From NCBI RefSeq assembly GCF_037975245.1, contig NC_092573.1, positions 14,282,001 to 14,346,000 on the forward strand: DNA of 64,000 bases, in the 5' to 3' direction. The translations under genes were made by a program, and so were the position numbers. Positions within the stretch are counted from its first letter, which is position 1. Every line of letters starts with the position of its first letter. This document shows, in pieces, positions 47,105 to 59,740 of the stretch. Below the pieces are notes generated by a model that saw only the letters and a program-made list of their open reading frames with translations, was not told the DNA's origin and searched no databases. Source of the stretch: Apostichopus japonicus. Lineage: Eukaryota; Echinodermata; Holothuroidea; Aspidochirotida; Stichopodidae.

Positions 47105-47227
47105 CATGAGTACTCCAGGCGTGTGGTGGTAGAAGAAAGGGCATCGGGGGAAGCAGAAGACATCAAGATGAAGGACATGACGATTGTAGAAGATAAAGAC
47201 GGTTCTACCTACGCTACTTTTGAATAA
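47105..47227 (+). CDS. Cytoplasmic-tail exon, unit 2 second copy
   Basis: HEYSRRVVVEERASGEAED start and GSTYATFE-stop end, closer to unit 1 than to the 45.08-kb copy. Open and bounded by TTTTAG. No upstream exon in its own partial unit. Confidence 0.7.
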   Translation, partial: HEYSRRVVVEERASGEAEDIKMKDMTIVEDKDGSTYATFE

Positions 47228-49599
47228 AGACAAACCAAAATGGTGGACTACCAGTAAAACATAGCCACCTTGTTTTACCATATCTAGTTGGAATGGATAT
47301 AGTCCATTGTATTGCATAGGGTTAGTCTATAATGATATATGTTGTGAAACGGGTTTTTAAAAAAATATTTTTTTAGCTTGTTAAGTGTCAGTTATATTTG
47401 GATATGACCTTCGACCGCATAAGAGGTGTTACTTTCTATTGTAGCTATGAACATTAAACTAGCCTTTGGTCAACAACATTTGCCTAAAGCTGAAGAAGCT
47501 AAAGAGGAGGCAAAACTTTCAATTGGCTATCTTTAGTAGTAATAGTAAACTGAATCTATTAACAGCAGACTATTAGTGCATGAATAGCCACTTGACGGCA
47601 TTTATATGAACCACTATAGTTCCTTGTTTTAATGGAGGGAAAGTAGAATCTGTTATTATCAAGTTTTGGTATTTAAACGCAACAGGTTGATTTAAAGGAA
47701 TTGTCTGTTGGAAATTTTGATACATTGTCCTTGTAGTTATTATTTTTTTTCTTTCTAACCATTTGAAAATTGTCCCCATTCGACGTTTTCTTCTTGTAGA
47801 AATCTGGTTTTTAAATAGTTTTTCACCAAAAGCACCGTTTGTTCGAACGCATCAATTTGGTGATTGACGTAGTGCAGGCAAATAGGCAAACTTGAGCGAC
47901 TTGAAGTTAGCACTCCTATTTCCGCAGCAAATACACTCTCGTGTGTACACGCACAGGTGATTGCCTATTATCAATACGTTCATATCGCGAGCGTATACAG
48001 CGTACTATACCATGCCCAGTTGGTATACGTACGTAGCGTTGCACATACTACACTCTCGCACTCAAACCACAGTACATAAACTGTTCTTTGAAATCGCTGA
48101 GATAAAATTCACGGATCAACTTTACAGTAAAAGGAAACTTGAAAAGTATTCGGAACACCGAAATAACTTGGCTGAACCACTTGGCGGAATCGATGTCAGG
48201 GCAGAACGTAGTACCGAGAAGCTAAGGCTCGCAGAACTGTCCGATTGTAAACGTTAGAGCAGCCTACATGCGAACATTCTTCGCATTGGAGCTGAACATC
48301 GCAATGTAAACAACGAAGAGTCTGCTGTTCAAACTTATCTTGTGTTACACAAAGACCACGAAACCACTGATCTACTACATATATATATGGCGGCTATCTA
48401 ATTTATAAGAAATTTCACCATCAATTAAGGAAGAAATTAAGCTTAATACAAACGCGCTTTTTGCTGTGATTACTGTAGGTACTGTATGGAACGTGGGTTA
48501 TGTCGCAATCTGAATTTGCGAAGATGACGTTTCACTGTCAAACGCAAAATTAGCGTTCTCATACTTCGACAACATGTTTGGAAAATAATTTATCGTTTTT
48601 TAAGGTAAATTCTTAGGGCTACCAGACATTCCTTTTAAGCCTAACAAAGAGAGGGTTCTAGTTTCACTCAGATATGACTAAAAGAAAGATGTGATATACT
48701 GCTTATTATCAGATACGTTCGTCGTGTTTTACCGAGGGTGCCGTGCAGGTGTTCTTTTCTCTCGGGTTTCTTTCAAGACAGCTTTATAATTAGTTACGTT
48801 TATCGGTCACCGGCTCTTGTAAAATATAACCTTTCTTTATGTTTTTTTTTATATCCAATAAACATAAGCGTACTTTAATAACAACTAGTGAATGTTTCCA
48901 TTAATTTCTAAAAAAGACACTTTTCTTGGGGGTTTACGAGTATTAATCATGCAATTCACAAATCTCAAATTTTCAAACTGATCGATATTGCCTTTGTTAT
49001 TAAGAATCCAACCTGCAGACTAACGGTACAAAGTATAGTCAAAACAAGGAACAAATTGGTTATAGGATCTAAATATATTGAATTGAATTTCCATTGAATA
49101 ATATTGTTAGATTGTTTTTGCCTGAAGTATATTGCACAGCATGTTTTTTGGTGAAATTTTCAAAAAAAAATACATGGGAAAATTAGGTAAAATTGCAGTT
49201 TTATAGTATTTGATAAGCTACTTACAATAGAAAATGACTATATTGACAATAGAAAGAATATTAAATATATGTTTATTGATACAAGGACAAAGTCTGTCTT
49301 TCTTTCTATTGTTTTATTCCAAATGTAGCCAAATTGACGCACTACAAAGGTTTTTTGATTACTTGTGTATAAGCTTAGCGTTAGAAGGAAGATGCATAAG
49401 CTGTATTCTCCATTGAATTTATTCTTACCACACAATGACATCTACCTATTCCCTAACATCGGAATGCAATTGCGATGACCAGGGAAATCAACGTTAATGC
49501 TACAACTTAGATGTTTAAAAGGAACGTCATATATAACATAGGATTTACAAATAAAATAGAACTGTTAGCAAACCGCTTATCCACTAAAGAGCCTGTGTA
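47228..49599. other. Duplicated intergenic DNA, copy C
   Basis: Parallels 29,743-32,940, with one copy of the 753-bp unit (47,985-48,805). An extra stretch of about 80 bp around 48,505-48,585 is missing from both units of copy B. No gene seen. Confidence 0.55.
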
Positions 49600-49621
49600 G
49601 GAGAATGTGTAAAAGTAAGTT

Positions 49622-49662
49622 TGCCTGACGTTTCGATCCTAGCAGGATCTTCTTCAAAGGCT
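49622..49662 (-). ncRNA. Hammerhead-ribozyme-like motif of the PLE
   Basis: On the minus strand, TTGAAGA is followed by the hairpin GATCC-TGCTA-GGATC and then GAAACGTC. This is the CUGANGA / stem II / GAAA layout of hammerheads in PLE terminal repeats, with the first core base changed (C to T). It may be inactive. The equivalent site in copy B has lost part of it. Confidence 0.5.
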
Positions 49663-49990
49663 AAATGACAAGTAACAGTAACAGAAGGGACAAAAAACAC
49701 GCACAGAATACAGACAGTTAATGAGCATGGTGAACACAAGGAGATAGATGTAAGGGGATTAGTAGACAAGGGATGGAGAGAAGAAAGAAAGAAACCAACA
49801 AGGGAAGAGGAGAGGTGGGAGATGAACAGTGGAGGGACAAAGAGTGGATTAAGGGAAGGGGGGGTAGGGAAATAAACTGGAGAAGGACAAAGACAGAAAG
49901 GTGTGGAGAAAAAAGGGTGGAAGAGAGCTATGAGAAGAGGAGTGATGGGGGGGGGGAACAAGGGGAGAAGGAAGGGGGTCAGAAGAAAAG

Positions 49991-50425
49991 TTAGTCATGT
50001 CCTTCCTGAGTGTTGAGCCCAAGGGGTTGAATGGTGCGCAGGCGTTGCATCCACAGCCTCTCTGTGCTGATTCGTACTAGGTCAGGACGGCTACCTAAGG
50101 ATTCAATCCCCTGTAGGGACATGTCATTAATGGTATGGTTGGGAAGGTTAAAGTGTTCTCCAACTGGGGTCTCAGTCTTCATGGTGTTTACTGTGGATCT
50201 GTGACCATAGAATCGCTTCTTGAGGGTGGTTTTGGTTTCACCATCATACTGGATGCCGAAAACTCTACAAGAGATCAGATATATGACATTAGTGGTTGTG
50301 CAAGTGATGTGACCCTTAGTCTTGTCTTGTGTGTGAGTTGCATGCTGTGGCTGGTGATGGAATTGGATTCAACAATGTGGTGGCTGCAGATGATGCATCT
50401 CGAAGTACGATCACATTGAAAGTAC
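49991..50425 (-). pseudogene. PLE GIY-YIG endonuclease, copy C
   Basis: Same protein as at 33.3 kb, but broken near 50,325 by a small duplication of TCTTG. The C-terminal 63 codons, with GEHFNLPNHTIND and ERLWMQRL, remain open. Confidence 0.8.
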
Positions 50426-50796
50426 CATGCTGAATGGGTGTAGGGTTAGAAGTGAGAGGTGGAACAGCAGCACGTCCAAGGTCTCGTAGGTTGCGTGGTC
50501 GTCTGTAGGCGATGATGGGTTTTCAGGGACGGCTCGTTGGAGTCTATCTGAAGTGAGGAGAATGTTGTGGTTGTTAGAGGTGACTTGCTGAAGAGGAGGA
50601 AGATTTGGGTGGAAAGTAACAACTAGGGGGAGCTTGTTGTTGCAATCTCGTCCCTTTTTGTTCTTCACTGCCAAAGTAGATGATCTGGAAAGGGAGCGGA
50701 CTCTCTGAATGGCTTTACGCATCCTTCTGGCACCATGTCCCCTGGCTGTAAGGTGTTTTTTCCAAAGCATCTGTAAGGCGAATGAAAGAGGAATTG

Positions 50797-51932
50797 TTAG
50801 AGCAAGTGCGACGAAGACGAAGTGCTTGACTGTAAGCAATTCCAGACTTGCAGTGACGGGGATGGCAGCTTGAAGAATGGAGATGCTGGTGTGTGTCTGT
50901 GGGCTTGGTGTATAAGTCTGTAGAGAGAGAGAGAACCGTGTTCCTTGCGAACAGTCACATCGAGAAAGTTAACCTGTTGGTGAGAGTAATCAGAGGTTAA
51001 TTTGATGGTGCTATGGAAAGAATTGATGTGATTGATGAAGGTGAGCAGGCTATCCTCATCACTGGTCCAAACGAAAAAGATGTCATCAATGTAGCGCCAC
51101 CAGATAACAGGACGGCAGGGAGCTGTACTGAGCATGCGTTCTTCAAGGCTAGACATGAACAGGCAAGCAAAGGAAGGAGGCATCCTGGTATCCATGGCAG
51201 TCCCGTGTCTTTGAAGGTTATGCTTGTCCATGAACGTGAAGTTGTTTTTGGTGAGAACCTGTTGCATGAGAACTTTGATGTCAGAGATGGGTGGACAACG
51301 GTGGACCTTCTTAGACAGGGCTGCACACGTGGCTGCGATGCCTTCAGCATGAGGGATGTTAGTGTAAAGAGAAGTGACGTCGAAAGAACCGATGATAGCT
51401 GTACTAGGGATTTGGTTCTTGATATCTTAAAGTTTCCCGAGGAAAACTGGAGTGTAAGAGATGTAAGAGTTAATCTGAGGAACTAGAGGTTTGATGAAGT
51501 GGTCAACAAACAAGGATATCTTCTCGGTGGGGGACCCATTACCTGAGATGATAGGCCTACCAGGGTTGGGCAGAAGATAAAACCTGGCTGCCTTACAGTC
51601 TGTGGGAGAAAGGAAAGAAACATCCTTCTTAAAGATCTGGTTCCGCTGGTACATATCTCGCTGTTGGAGAGATGACGCATGGCTTCCTTGATGTAATCCT
51701 GTCGATCCTGGATGACAACTGCAGAACCTTTGTCGGCTGGCTTGATGATAATGTCACTGCGAGACATCAGTGAGGAGAGTGCTGTACACTCATTTCTTGG
51801 GAGGCTGTCGTGTGTTCTGCGCAGAGGAGAGTTTGACTGGTTAGTCTCAGAGCTGACGACTTGTGTGTAGACTTCAAAGGATTTAATCAGATTCGTTGTA
51901 CACAGTTGTTGTACGAGGTTCTTAGGAGACAA
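50797..51932 (-). pseudogene. PLE reverse transcriptase, copy C, frameshifted
   Basis: The N-terminal piece has SDIIIKPADKGSAVVIQDR, a typical PLE RT1 block, and FYLLPNPGRPIISGNGSP. The catalytic piece has MPPSFACLFMSSLEE and WWRYIDDIFFVW with the YIDD active site, then QQVNFLDVTV. The pieces lie in different frames (breaks near 51,650-51,480 and 51,300). The start of the protein upstream of 51,932 was not resolved. Confidence 0.85.
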
Positions 51933-51960
51933 ATTGTACTGACGAAAAGTAAATGCAAAT

Positions 51961-52649
51961 AACAGCTGGAAAGTAGGGAATATACTAGGAAGCCACTTAT
52001 GTAATGTATAACAGTAGTTTAATGGACTATAAAGGTAAATAAGTTTTTTTTATAACTTTTAGATTTAAACTTGGATGTATGCGAATATAAATATAAACGT
52101 GCTTTTCGAACCGATAAACTGAAAGTTGTAGCAAGGTACCCTTATTCAAAGGTAAAAACGGCAGAGTGTAAAGTAAGTAGAATCACATAATTGGTCTGTC
52201 AATGTGCCCTCAATACAACATCATAGATTACCTGAAGTTCCTTTTTGCAACATTGAAATGCGGAATACTATGTGAAAACTGACGGCTTGTAGGAATAACA
52301 TTTGAACTTCGGCACTATGCTCTTAGATTAATTTCCATCATCTATAGGCCTAAGAAAGTTATTGTCTCTAAACTCTTTCTGGCGCTTTCCTTAACAACAT
52401 ATTACACAGACACATATGTCTTGAACGCATCTTCTCGATCATAGCAAATCATGTAACCAATAAAAATATATGTTAAGGGTATGAGTTGTGCAAAATTGAT
52501 TGTTACTTAGTTTAAATGAGTCTAATACTGTTCATTATAAATAAAAACAAAAATTTCCTAACTCGCCTTATTTTCGATTTCACATACCTACGGACATTGG
52601 CTTGTACGTAATGAAAGATGTGGACGAAGGAACGGAGGGGGGGGGGGAT
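51961..52649. other. AT-rich stretch present only in copy C
   Basis: It lies between the PLE and the shared module; copy B lacks it together with the PLE RT region. No gene or repeat is recognised. Confidence 0.45.
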
Positions 52650-53570
52650 GAGTAATTTCTCCGACTGATTGAAGGATAGGATGTGAACCATTATGTAAGA
52701 GCCAGTGAAGAGTCAAGGGTTATATGAGGGTGTGGCCCTGGCGTCACTGAAGGTGACGCCCATGTAGACGAGCTGGGAATCTTTCAGTCTGTAATTCGCA
52801 AGGTTTTGCCAATAAATACTCATAATTTCTACGTTATGCACAGTTTAGAAAAATCACGTGACCTGAAGCATTTGTCTAGACATCCATTCAGTCTTGAGGG
52901 TTGCAGGTGGGCGCAATGTTTCATGGACACCACAACGAGGTGCACTCGCAAAAGATCGTCGAGATGTATAAAAAATAGTGAAACTTAGATTTGTTAGGAA
53001 TGCATTTCTTTGTTCAGTAGTACCCTTGTGCCGAATGAGTTATTAACTTGTAATTTGTGGAGGCATGTTTGGCATTGGAACTCGGGAAACTTATGAAAAA
53101 GATGTGAATTGCCTTGTTTTGAACTTAGAACTCAGAAAAGTCAAACGCAAACAAGATCACCATCGGTGGTTGAGCTACGAAGATATAACAAAATATGGAG
53201 GGAGGGGGGGGGGCGGGGAGCTGGCGGGGGTTAGTGCAAAACGTTGAACAGATTTGCTATCTTCGAAAAACGAACTTAGTTACTTTCGTTCATGCTAAGT
53301 TGAACTAGATGTGACACTGAAAATTTCAACGATTTATCTAAAAATGTGCACACTTTCACAACTTTCACCTTTTTCCTCGGAGTTTGGATTTGTCTAAAAA
53401 ATTCTGACTTTTGCTCTCGAATTGTCAAACTTTAATACCGAAGTTTCTGCGTTTTATCTAAAGTTTGACTATTTCAACTTTTTTACTAGTTATTTCAAAC
53501 GTTCGACTTATGCTATCGTACGTAAGTTGGCGCAGCATTTCATGCATTAACATCGTTAACGATCATCCTC
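52650..53570 (+). repeat. Interspersed module, copy C
   Basis: Direct match to 33,866-34,790 with minor indels; the G-rich run here is shorter (53,199-53,219). Confidence 0.75.
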
Positions 53571-53975
53571 TATTATTGGTTTGAAGTCGTCAGTATCATA
53601 TAGTACTGAATATACATATAGATATCACAAAGAAACCAACATTCTTTTTTCTGTGCGCTACAATTAATAGCAATCGTTGTAGCTTAACTATATCTCTTCA
53701 ATATTCTTCTACTTGCTTTGAAGTCATCAATAGCATTGCAGTGTAAGTCTATTGTACATTTAGATCTTTCAAAGAGAACATTACTCGCTTCCAGTGTGTT
53801 GCGATGTAATAAACATTGCAACATTATTGTGCACTTAAGAATACTCATCCATTGTGCTAATGTCAGTAACGTTGTTTGCAAGGAATGTTTGTTGAAAGTA
53901 CGGGAATGTATTGCGATGAATACACATTGTACAACCGTCACGATAAATTTAATTTATTTAAGAAGTAGGCTACCT

Positions 53976-54430
53976 AGTCATTGGGCTCAGTGGTAGAGAT
54001 GTGGACTGGTAACCAGGTGTTCCGAGCTCGAGTCCATCTGAAGTTACGTATATTTATAACAGTAGACGTGGTGGCCGGTGCTATACCGGGTAGATGAACA
54101 ACTATTGCTCTGCCGGTCGCTTGAGTCGTGCTATATGGTTCAAGTCAAACTGGGATTTGTAACGCTCTGGTGGTAGTATGACACAATTTGTGGTCTAGGA
54201 TCCCGTTTTCATTTCTCCTTTGGTGGCGCAGAAAACCCGGACGGATGCGCAGAGGGTTGGTCTAGGTGGCGTGAGTGAATTCTTGATTATAACCAGGGGT
54301 TGAAACACTCTTTTCGACCGGCATGTGTGAAGCCACCTTCCACTGAATATGTGGCCTGATGAGGCACTATTCTCAAAAAACGGAATGTATGTATGCTTTT
54401 CAGAGACATAATAAAATTTTCTATTAAAAT
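53976..54430 (+). mobile_element. tRNA-Thr-like SINE, copy C
   Basis: Same head and body as at 35,178, with a few substitutions (CTATACCGGG for CTATACGGGG). Confidence 0.6.
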
Positions 54431-55403
54431 AGCGTTGAGTTTTAAGCTAGCGCCTTTTTTCATAAAGTGTTCTGTATCTCTACTTGGTTTGTTTGTTACA
54501 GCAAAGTTGACATACTGTAGGTGGACTCAATTCAATCATTTATTGTTGACCAAGCAAAAACAATAAAACATACATGGGGTTGAACAGGACCGGGTCTCCA
54601 GCAACCTTAGCAACAAAAAAAATTATTCGAAATATATACGCTTGTGAAACATCTGCTAGTTAAATTATGTAACACGAGGGGACACCCTCATCGCCATCCA
54701 TCTTTCCACCCCAAGAGAAAGCTTCGTTCAATATCATATTTCAAATTGAAAGATGGTTGTACTGTACTATTAGAGTTGATTGTGTCAATCCATAGAATAC
54801 ATGGAGTTAAACGTTCAGAGAGATTCTTTATCTTCTTCTACAATATTCAAAGTTGAACAGCAAAACTATCTGTTGATCATTTTAATGCATTGTTTAAAGA
54901 TTTTTCAACTAAGTGTGCTGTCGACCTGTGTTTGTGCACGTCGGTCTTCAAAAATGGATATTGACGAATTTTCACTGACTTCTGGTTGCCGTTGCAATCT
55001 ACAAGTCAATGAGTTTACATTCAGATGAACAATGAAAGCTTTGACTGTTCGTTTCCTGTTCATTTTCTATTATGTCATCTTGTTTGGACGTGTACGACAG
55101 GTTATCTTTGCTAGGATTACTCCAATTCACACTGTGAAATGATTTCCAGTAACACTTTTCTATCTGGCTATATCCCTAAATACATTACCAAGTCATGCTA
55201 TTTTATCAAAACATTACTAGGAAAGTTGAACTTACAATTCTTTCCCAAAAAACAATAGAAGATGCAGAAGTGTTATGCACAGTACTTGACAGATAATAAC
55301 TCGCGATAATATGATGGGTAAGGTTGTTATGATAAATCTAATATGGTTCCAATCAGAGAGTTGTCCATAATAACTCCCTGATTCAATCATCAAGTATTAC
55401 TTG

Positions 55404-55705
55404 CTCTCTTAAAATGAGAGACTGAAATTTCAGTCTAATCGACTGAAATTTCAGTCTAATGATGGATGGGATAAGGGATCAGACTACTTAGACTGAATTC
55501 CAGTCTGAAATGTAAAGACTGAAGGTCAGTCTTAATTAGACTAAATACTCTTCAGTCTAATAGACTGAAAATCAAACCACTTTAGACTGAACAGTCAGCA
55601 GTTTAGACTGATTTATTGCAGCACCAGTCTTAATAAGATTGAATACTTTCAGTCTATAAGACTGATATCAGACTGAACAGTCGGTCCTTTAGACTGAATT
55701 ATTAC
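55404..55705. repeat. Left subterminal AGACTGAA/TTCAGTCT array of element 2
   Basis: More than fifteen copies of the octamer or close variants occur in both orientations, in a clustered pattern like element 1 but with a different motif. The right-hand partner is at 60,045-60,187. Confidence 0.85.
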
Positions 55706-57960
55706 ACATCACAGCTATACTGTCAATTTTATAAATTGCAAATTCTGGATTGAACAAGCTTTTCTATAGATCCTCTGTGTTGGCTAAGTGCTGGAATTCT
55801 TCAATAAAGATGCAGTTAAGGTCATCAAGACAACATTCAATGATCTGTTAATGCAGGGGAATTTACTGAAAGGTGCTACTTCATGGAGTGACTTCACCTT
55901 CACATCCAATCATGTTAGGCTATAAAGACCAGAAAATCATTGTGACAGTCACACACAAAGTACATTAAAAATGGTATTCCATCAAGAAATATAATTGTCA
56001 ATATCCACCGAACAGTAATTTTATTCCCACTAACCCACTTATATATTCTTATATAATTTTTAATATATTAAAAAAAAACAGAAATCAAAACTACAATATT
56101 CTGAGGGATGTTCAACAAAACATGTTATCTTTGCAACAAACGTTCAAATTATAAAGATACTTTACATAACAGTGACATATTTTCAGTTCAATATTAATCT
56201 GTCAAATTTCTGCTTGAATTGGGCCTGGATCTAAAATGTTCTTTAATTTTTTTGGAAAGGATTAGGTGAGCTGAGAACAGATCAGTGGTGTCGCCAATGG
56301 GTGGCCTGGGCAACCCCTCCCCCGAGAAGGAATTCACAAATAGACATATCACCAACCAAGATTCAAATGTCTGGCAACACCACTGTAACAGAAAGCACTT
56401 TAAATTCTTTGTATGTCACCACCAGGTGGTAATACCCTGGAATTCATTGACAACACAGCTGTAAATTGAGTGGTTATATACCCAGCTGATCCCATCTCCC
56501 GATCTCACTGAACTTTAAATTTTCCACTGTAAAGGATATAGTAACTATACGATCCTGCCTTTACAAAAGGGATATGATGGAAACACGACGATAGTACAAT
56601 GGATCTGGTACATTGCCTTTTTTCCAGTTGTGAATCATTAATGTATAGTAGCAACAATTTTCTTAGAATGATTTCAAAATGGGGGAAACATATGACAAAT
56701 TTTCAGCAGGTTATTTATAAAATATTAGGAATGGTCAAACTATATATCAGTGCGGTGAACATTTAATACTTTGTGTTTCAATGATATAGATTGGCGATTG
56801 CTGAAAGTCATTATCCAGCACACACAAAACAAAATGTTACAAGCAAGCAGTTGACAGAATGGCACAAACTTCATAATGGCTATTAGATAAACATGAACTA
56901 TTATATACTGCATTCACGATTTCATGATATGGCATTCATATAAAGCAAATTTGTATGCAAAAACAGTACATGTGACTATTATACCACCCTCTAATTATTT
57001 CTTAACTTTCTGATAGTAATCATATATAGTGATTTTGATTGGGATTTCAATCAAATTTTAAAGTTTTATAAATTATCTCACGTGAATCCTTTAATGTCGG
57101 CCTCTAGCTGAAAAAGAAATGTCACTCGAGAGTCGACTAAAAAATTGAAAACAGTTTTGACTCATTACATCACTAAAATTTAAAAAAAATGGGGGGGGGG
57201 GGAATAATGAGGAAAGGATATTCTCAAATGGAATTTTCTACAGTTACTGACTTTATAATAATCAGGTTACTTGCTTTTCATGGAACAAAATAATGGAATA
57301 TTGTGCACAATAAATAATATTAGCTTAATTAATTGCTTAATTAAATAAACCTTCAACATAGTGAGTGCAGTGAAATGTAGGAACATTAAAGTAAACATTA
57401 AAATAACATGCTCGAAAAATCATACAACAAATTTTTTTTGGCAACTAGGTGTTTGTTTAATTACATTCATAATTAGATCAGTATCATTAAAAAACATTTT
57501 TAAAAACCAAAAATCAATTAAATATTTATTTCTGGAGCCCTCCCTATTCATATAAAACTGTTTGTAAACTCCGGGTAATCAATTTAACATTTTAGGGTAT
57601 GTGTTAGTTACTCCTTAAAGGCATTGAAGATTTGTCCCAAACAGCATGCAGCCATCTGAAAAAGTTAACTTTCTGTTGCTTGCAAGTGATGTTTGTTCGT
57701 GTCGCTAAAAAAGACAGACAGTAATGAAACGTGATACCTTGATATCTTTAGCTGGACCTGAGATGTTCATCGCTGTATCGTTTATACACTGTAATGTGGG
57801 TATTGACCGTAGCTGTATGTACTGACTGTACACTAGTGTCTAATTACCGACGGTAGCAAGCTGTGTTTGTATTTTCTGGGATCGATGGCAGTGTCTAACA
57901 CTTCTGTTACACCTCATTCGAAACTAGGTCAGATTACCGGCATTAGACGTTCTTTTTGCG
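55706..57960. other. Interior of element 2, left part
   Basis: AT-rich, with a G-run at 57,191-57,202. No ORF above 64 codons and no exon recognised. It may include the cargo gene's 3' UTR. Confidence 0.45.
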
Positions 57961-57999
57961 CGAGTCTTCACACCCTTTTAAAGCTATTCCATGCTGACA

Positions 58000-59740
58000 C
58001 ACGTGGTTCCGGACTACAGAGCAATAAAAAAGTAACATTCACTCCTTGAAGTAACTCCATGCTGGCTGCCCTTATAGATGTGGCATGGATACGGACGAGA
58101 GACTTCACTTCTGTTGGTTGCAAAATTCCATACACAAAACTAGTGTTGTAGAGGGGGAGCATAGTCTATGTTAAATGTATGTTCTACGCCTCTGTCCCAG
58201 CTGGAATGGCCAGTTTATCTGCCACAATGAAGAATTGTTTGGGGTTCAATTCTGGTCCGAGAGATAGGATGAAAGGCTGTCAATATTGTCCTTGTCTGCC
58301 CTGTGCTGCACTCTCAATATCTGTGCCCTCCTGTTTGGTGAAGATAAAAATAAATGTGATAAAGGACAAGCAATATGGTATAAATCAAAACATTCTTAAA
58401 AAAAGATATGTTGAGAGGTAGAGAGACTAGACTAGAATAATATTTAGGAGAGAATGGAGAAACAAGAACATGACTGGCATTGTACAAAGGAGATATATCA
58501 ATTCACGATAGGCAGCAATATGTCATCCATGGCGGGTGAGATGTGTTATGTGAAGGTGGTTTCAAATTCAACCTAACATTTATGGGTTGTCATGTTGATT
58601 TTGGCAGGTACATGGTTACCAAGCAAGGTTTGTTGTTAGTTGTTTTCAGAAATTTCTCTTTTTAAGGATAAATTGTTCATGACATCTCCTGATTCCATTA
58701 CATCAGCATAGAAAACCAGTGAACAAGGAATATGATTTACATTTTAGCCTACTGATTTCACTAATATGTCTATCTGCTTGTAAAAGAAACTGATTTCATA
58801 ACATTAGTGAATGGTAATATTACTGTAAAATCTTATAATAAAGACTGATGGCCCACTATATGTTTAATAAAATAACAAAAGCATACCAATTCTTTTCCAG
58901 TTTCCACATGATTTAAATACAATGGTAATGGTTTAACAGAATCGTGTTAGCTTCATGCTGTAATGGCTGTAGAAGTCACTACATTTTTTCAAATAATTAA
59001 GGGTGCTTACAATCTATGCATAATAGTACTGTGTTTTGCAATTTCTTGAGCATTACTATGTTCAAGTATTTGTTATGAGGTTAACCTAGCCTAGATTCAT
59101 TTGGGACGATCGAGTACATATTGCAGTCCTGACAAGCGTGCTTATTCGCCCGACGATTGGGTTCATATGCTGGACAGGCGGGCTAATTTGCCCAACGATC
59201 TGGTACCGTGATAGCTTCATGCTGTAATGGCTGTAGCAGTCACTACATTTTTCAAATAATTAAGGGTGCTTACAATCTATGCATAATAGTACTGTGTTTT
59301 GCAATTTCTTGAGCATTATTATGTCCAAGTATTTGTTATGAGGTTAACCTAGCCTAGATTCATTTTGGGACGATCGAGTACATGCATACTGCAGGACAAG
59401 CGTGCTTATTCGCCCGACGATCGGGTACATATGCAGGACAGGCGGGCTGATTTGCCCGACGATCGGGTACATATGCAGGACCGGCGTGCTTATTCGCCCG
59501 ACGATCGTGTTAATAGGCCCCACCAATTATAACAACAGCCTAGGCCCTATTTGCTATAGTACAGCCTAGCTAGGCCTACCTCGCGCACAAGCCTAGAATA
59601 ACTAACGTTACGAACTGCCAAGCTTTTATTCTGTATTAATTGGAAAACAACAAAAAACATACATACATACCCTCGAACACTGTTATCACTTCTTCGTGGA
59701 AACCTTTATTTGTAAGAAAAGTTCTTAAAGACTCAGCCAT
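58000..59740 (-). pseudogene. SAM-domain, SAMD3-like spliced gene, decayed, inside element 2
   Basis: Exon 1 is 59,740-59,671: ATG, then AESLRTFLTNKGFHEEVIT and a phase-1 GTATGT donor. It is 70 bp, as in element 1. A later exon starts at 58,330 after CAAACAG: EGTDIESAAQGRQGQ, a TGA, then QPFILSLGPELNPKQFFIV and ADKLAIPAGTEA. After further stops and a frame change come VYGILQPTEVKSL. This matches element 1's last exon (QPFNLCLGES..HFFVII). Middle exons were not located. The family is remembered from SAMD3-like proteins, which are often transposon-linked. Confidence 0.68.
58951..59515. repeat. Direct repeat and 43-bp GC-richer minisatellite inside element 2
   Basis: GCTTCATGCTGTAATGG begins at 58,951 and 59,213, a duplication of about 262 bp. 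Each copy ends in units of about 43 bp containing TTCGCCCGACGATCGGG and CATATGCAGGACA, five to six in total. The GC content stands out from the surrounding sequence. Confidence 0.75.

Larger units (their letters stand above)
40322..47227 (+). pseudogene. SRCR receptor gene, unit 2 (TM exon lost, tail exon duplicated)
   Basis: Exons found are signal peptide 40,322-40,448, SRCR 43,415-43,750, tail 45,077-45,199 and tail again 47,105-47,227. The intronic sequence just before the TM exon survives to TTTCGTTTTTTAG (44,248) but joins directly to sequence equivalent to 28,843, deleting the exon. Splicing SRCR (phase 1) to either tail (phase 0) would shift the frame. If the SRCR donor is read through, a short CKGKCTNSHVPLSSE end with stop follows, giving a possible secreted one-domain protein. 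It is either a pseudogene or a soluble variant. Confidence 0.7.
49600..51960 (-). mobile_element. Penelope-like retroelement, copy C (RT plus GIY-YIG)
   Basis: Minus-strand order: RT N-terminal part (51,932-51,427), RT catalytic part (51,267-50,797), linker (about 50,840-50,411) and GIY-YIG (50,420-49,991), then a hammerhead-like 3' region. At least two frameshifts separate the pieces, so it is inactive. Its paralog at 33 kb is truncated. It looks like a Penelope/Neptune-type element with endonuclease; the exact clade is not assigned. Confidence 0.85.

Noticed and set aside
51013-51486. 157-codon plus-strand ORF
   Set aside because: It is antisense to the PLE reverse transcriptase with YIDD motif.
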